From positions 1 through 45,564 of the forward strand of contig DRGS01000207.1 of the NCBI GenBank assembly GCA_011053245.1: 45,564 nucleotides of DNA. Direction: 5' to 3'. The notes beneath the pieces are model-generated. The model had not been told where the DNA came from and made no database searches. It was given only the letters and a program-made list of their open reading frames with translations. A program made the position numbers and the translations under genes. Shown here in pieces: positions 42,812-45,564 of the stretch (the first letter of the stretch is position 1; each line of letters opens with the position of its first letter). The stretch is from Phycisphaerales bacterium. GTDB lineage: Bacteria > Planctomycetota > Phycisphaerae > Sedimentisphaerales > Anaerohalosphaeraceae.

Positions 42812-45093
42812 ACCAATTGAAGCTTTCGATCATATTATGTGTAATATTAGCCGGCATTTCTTACGGTGATTTTGCGGTTGAACCTTACCTGCTGGATGTT
42901 ACCGAAGACAGTGCCGTTGTAGCTTTTCATCTTAATGAGCCATCCTCGGCAACCGTGAAAGTCTTTGATATCGACCAGGTAAAAGAATTCACCTCAGCCG
43001 GCAAAAGCAAATCTCATTTCATAAAAGTAACCGGACTCAAAGAAGGCTCGACATATAATTACCATGTAATATGCGATCAGGGGGCAACTCAAACTGATAA
43101 AGACGATAGCAATTTTCAGATAAGAACAGCTCCTCGTCAGGGAAAGTCGTTTACGTTTGCGGTATATGGCGATCCTCGACCCGGTGATACACAGAGCAGC
43201 CGTGGCCACAAGGCGGTTATTGATCAGGTCGTAGAGCATGAGCCCGCGTTTTGTCTGGTTCTCGGAGATATGGTTGACGATGGGACGAAATCCGAACATT
43301 GGGAAGACTTTTTTCAAATTGAATCCGATCTCTTACAACGGTCCGCGATTTATACTGTTATGGGTGACAATGATTATGCAGGTGGGAATGGATTGTATGC
43401 AAAATATTTCCCCAAGCTTGCCAAAGGATATTATAGATTCCAATGGGGAGGGGTTCAGTTTTTCGCCTTGCGGGCATGGGATACACGTGGACAGCAGCAG
43501 CGTAGCGAAATTGATAGTAAAAGTGAGCAGGTTCGCTGGCTTGAATCCGAATTAGCAAAAGAGGATGTACAGAAAGCACCCTTCAGGGTAGTCTTTTTGC
43601 ATGACCCGGTTTATATATCGAGAGGAAAATCTTCTGAAACACTCCGTCGCGTCTGGGCACCGATTTTTCAAAAGTATAAGGTTGATGCGGTTTTTGCCAG
43701 TTGGCATTTGTACGAGCGATCCAATCACCAGGGGGTTACATATATTATTTCAGGTGGCGGCGGCGCTGAGATTATCTGGATGAATAAAAACCCGGCATTT
43801 ACCTCGCAGGCTGAGGCCCGCAGGCATCACTTCTGCAGGGTTGATGTCGATTCGGATACGATGACTATTCGTGCTATTGCCACTGACGGAACAGTTCTTG
43901 ACAGCATAACATTAACGCCGAGATCGCAATACCAGGACACAACAAGGGACGCTGAGCAGATAGCCGGGCATCTTCGCAAAGAAATACTTATAAATAACCA
44001 AGCCGATGGGCCGGAGCTTACTTTGCATTTATTTTCTCATGATTGTGCTTACTGTCGAAAATTACTTAAGCATGATCTTCCCAGATTAGCCAAAAAAAAT
44101 AACGTTGCCCTGCGAGTATTTTATTTTGATTTTGGTATTGAAGGAACTTATGAGATGTTTCTCAACGCAGGAACCGAATTCGGTCGACAGGGAGCTGATA
44201 TTCCCGCTATTTTTGTTGGCAGAAGCGTTCTTGGCGGAGAAACTGAAATAGAGTTGGAACTTGACAAAGAGATCGCCGAGTTTCGCAAGGGTCCGCAGCA
44301 ATATCTTAAACAGACGATCGTTCCATTCAGCAAGGCCCATGACACATCTACTATCGCTGAGGGGGAATTCAACGCTTTGACCGGTAGTATGGTTGCAGGG
44401 GCCGGCCTTCTCGACGGAATAAACCCGTGTGCTTTTACTACCATTATTTTTCTTATTTCATATCTTAGTCTTGTCGGTATTTCCCGCAAACAAATGTTCT
44501 ATACCGGCAGTGTATTTACGCTGGCGGTTTTCGTTACCTATTTCGCTATTGGTCTGGCGTTTTTTAATTTTTTAAAATTGATATTACGAAGTCAGGCGAT
44601 CGTAGTTGGTGTAAATTCGCTGCTTCTGCTTGTTGTTGTGACGCTCGGAGTGCTGTCGCTGATCGATTTTGTCCGATGTCTTAAAGGTAATGTTGCAGAT
44701 GTTACCCTGCAGTTGCCAGGTTTCCTGAAAGAAAAAATCAGAGGGCGGATCCGGGATTTCGCGAGAAACAAACCGGCTATCCTCAGCGCAACGTTTGTTT
44801 TGGGTGTGGTAATCGCCGGAGCCGAACTTGCCTGCACCGGCCAGGTTTATATCCCGATCGTGACAATGATCTCCGAGCCAAGCTTGCGTATCAGGGCGGT
44901 AACATACCTGTTTATATACAACATTGCATTTATAGTGCCGCTTTTCGCGGTTTTCCTGCTGGCTATTTTCGGAGTTACTTCGGAGCATATGGGTAATTTT
45001 TTCAGACGTCATATTGCCGCGGTTAAAATGGCTTTTGTGGTGCTTTTCGCGGCGATGGCATTGATGATAATTTATAATTTGAGATGGTTGTAA
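42808..45093 (+). CDS. Metallophosphoesterase-thioredoxin-DsbD/CcdA fusion
   Basis: This 761-aa protein has a signal peptide (1-20) and a purple-acid-phosphatase-like fibronectin domain (about 23-108). A calcineurin-type phosphoesterase (about 112-345) has GDPRPGD (D122), GDMVDDG (D154), GDND (186-189), LHDP (H265) and SWHLYERS (H300). The usual GHxH is ASWH, so one metal-binding His is replaced by Ser298. A thioredoxin-like domain (about 395-490) has CAYC (C413, C416). Six membrane helices of the DsbD/CcdA type (about 525-761) hold the cysteine pair C541 (NPCAF) and C676 (ELACTGQ). DsbD-type proteins pass electrons from cytoplasmic thioredoxin to the periplasm. Fusion to a phosphoesterase is unusual. 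Confidence 0.9.
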   Translation: MNQLKLSIILCVILAGISYGDFAVEPYLLDVTEDSAVVAFHLNEPSSATVKVFDIDQVKEFTSAGKSKSHFIKVTGLKEGSTYNYHVICDQGATQTDKDDSNFQIRTAPRQGKSFTFAVYGDPRPGDTQSSRGHKAVIDQVVEHEPAFCLVLGDMVDDGTKSEHWEDFFQIESDLLQRSAIYTVMGDNDYAGGNGLYAKYFPKLAKGYYRFQWGGVQFFALRAWDTRGQQQRSEIDSKSEQVRWLESELAKEDVQKAPFRVVFLHDPVYISRGKSSETLRRVWAPIFQKYKVDAVFASWHLYERSNHQGVTYIISGGGGAEIIWMNKNPAFTSQAEARRHHFCRVDVDSDTMTIRAIATDGTVLDSITLTPRSQYQDTTRDAEQIAGHLRKEILINNQADGPELTLHLFSHDCAYCRKLLKHDLPRLAKKNNVALRVFYFDFGIEGTYEMFLNAGTEFGRQGADIPAIFVGRSVLGGETEIELELDKEIAEFRKGPQQYLKQTIVPFSKAHDTSTIAEGEFNALTGSMVAGAGLLDGINPCAFTTIIFLISYLSLVGISRKQMFYTGSVFTLAVFVTYFAIGLAFFNFLKLILRSQAIVVGVNSLLLLVVVTLGVLSLIDFVRCLKGNVADVTLQLPGFLKEKIRGRIRDFARNKPAILSATFVLGVVIAGAELACTGQVYIPIVTMISEPSLRIRAVTYLFIYNIAFIVPLFAVFLLAIFGVTSEHMGNFFRRHIAAVKMAFVVLFAAMALMIIYNLRWL

Positions 45094-45161
45094 TGAGTGA
45101 GATTTGAAAAGGTATAATTCCGCGATCAATCGCTTTTTCAAAACACCAGAGGCTGGGCCGA

Positions 45162-45290
45162 AATTGGGTTTGTTTGGGTTTGTTTTGGGTTTGTTTTTTT
45201 GTTGGAATTCGGGGAATAAATCGTTGTAAGCACTTCCACTGCAAGAGTTTGCAGTGTTTCTTGGATTTGTAAAATTGGGTTTGTTTTTAC
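45162..45290. repeat. TTGGGTTTG-flanked hairpin repeat, copy B
   Basis: AATTGGGTTTG followed by two TTTGGGTTTG units (45161-45197), then CGTTGTAAG and a perfect 8-bp hairpin CACTGCAA-gagt-TTGCAGTG (about 45237-45256), then AAATTGGGTTTGTTTTTAC. The stem is the best preserved of the three copies. It starts 68 bases after the phosphoesterase-DsbD gene. Confidence 0.75.
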
Positions 45291-45349
45291 AAATAAGGGG
45301 TAGTAAAAACGAGGACTTTTTCTGAAAAAAGTGAGGGTTTAGGGTGTTT

Positions 45350-45470
45350 GGAATTGGCTTTGAATTGGCTTTGTTCCGTTTTTGGGTTTTGGTTGTGAAG
45401 CGTTGTAAACCACTGTATTGTAAGAGGTTGTGGTAAATTTCACGCTGTTGAAATTGGCTTTGTTTTTCAT
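45350..45470. repeat. TTGGGTTTG-flanked hairpin repeat, copy C (diverged)
   Basis: AATTGGCTTTGAATTGGCTTTG replaces the TTGGGTTTG units, then AGCGTTGTAAACCAC, a weak stem around TTGTAAGAGGTTGTGG held mostly by wobble pairs plus outer CCAC/GTGG, then AAATTGGCTTTGTTTTTCAT. The G-to-C change occurs in every unit of this copy, so the units were homogenised within it. Confidence 0.65.
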
Positions 45471-45495
45471 GTTTTTGTTTTTCAATTTAACTACT

Positions 45496-45564
45496 TTGCC
45501 ACAGAGGAAAAAGAGGAACACTGAGGGCCACAGAGAACTACTAAAACAGATATTTAACCGCGGA
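45496..45564. repeat. CCACAGAG-type repeat at window end
   Basis: The last 70 bases contain two CCACAGAG units and AACACTGAGG, ending in TTTAACCGCGGA. This resembles the ACCACAGAG.. low-complexity dispersed repeats I associate with many bacterial genomes. It is cut by the window edge. Confidence 0.4.

Noticed and set aside
45023..45521. Short minus-strand frames at the window end
   Set aside because: They are translations of repeat copies B and C, with the same Lys/Asn/Pro/Thr bias as copy A.
1..45564. CRISPR arrays, tRNA, rRNA and transposase genes
   Set aside because: No regularly spaced direct repeats, no cloverleaf or rRNA core sequence and no transposase motif were found; the dispersed repeats are not CRISPR-like.

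Overview
The window looks like chromosomal DNA of a planctomycete, most likely of the Phycisphaerae/Sedimentisphaerales type. The evidence is a DUF1549/DUF1553 + DUF1501 + pre-peptidase (PPC) secreted-protein operon, a planctomycete-style PxPG variant of the PEP-CTERM sorting tail, moderate GC, patchy Shine-Dalgarno sites and noncoding DNA rich in dispersed hairpin repeats. No rRNA, tRNA, CRISPR array or intact insertion sequence was seen. The taxonomic call is inference from gene families, not from a marker gene.

Region 1 (1-22480, all on +) is one tightly packed envelope-polysaccharide and exosortase cluster. It holds five glycosyltransferases (the first truncated by the window edge), a PaaK/CapK-like adenylating enzyme, a CDP-glucose-forming nucleotidylyltransferase (rfbF), a sugar SDR and three tandem C-methyltransferase paralogues, so a C-methylated branched deoxysugar is likely. 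These are followed by an exosortase fused to a degenerate nucleotidyltransferase plus left-handed beta-helix (LbH), a Wzz/BY-kinase, an initiating sugar-phosphate transferase with the same kind of N-terminal module, a 1395-aa TPR protein and a short LuxR-type HTH protein. No flippase or polymerase is visible; they may lie upstream. A candidate exosortase substrate with a PAPG-TM-RRR tail follows at 22852.

Region 2 (23610-30460) has a RidA/chorismatase-like gene on the minus strand, then a three-gene + operon: DUF1549/DUF1553 protein (its usual CxxCH stretch is missing), Tat-exported DUF1501 protein and a PPC-domain protein.

Region 3 (30461-35400) is a gene-poor archipelago of inverted and dispersed repeats around orphan minus-strand genes: a 180-aa NA-KSTGP-TPEGK family protein with a near-consensus promoter, an 87-aa protein, a 557-aa membrane protein of unknown function and a 35-aa Lys-rich microprotein with a strong ribosome binding site.

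Region 4 (35439-45093, all on +) opens with a sugar-porter MFS transporter under a LacI-type operator. It continues with an envelope module: a membrane TPR protein carrying a phosphoesterase-like domain whose metal motifs are destroyed, a DUF2490-like outer-membrane protein, a lipoprotein, two small polytopic membrane proteins, a 68-aa membrane peptide, a TlpA-like thioredoxin lipoprotein and a 761-aa metallophosphoesterase-thioredoxin-DsbD/CcdA fusion. This looks like an undescribed envelope thiol-redox/phosphoesterase system. The window ends in two more copies of the TTGGGTTTG-flanked hairpin repeat also seen at 30.6 kb.
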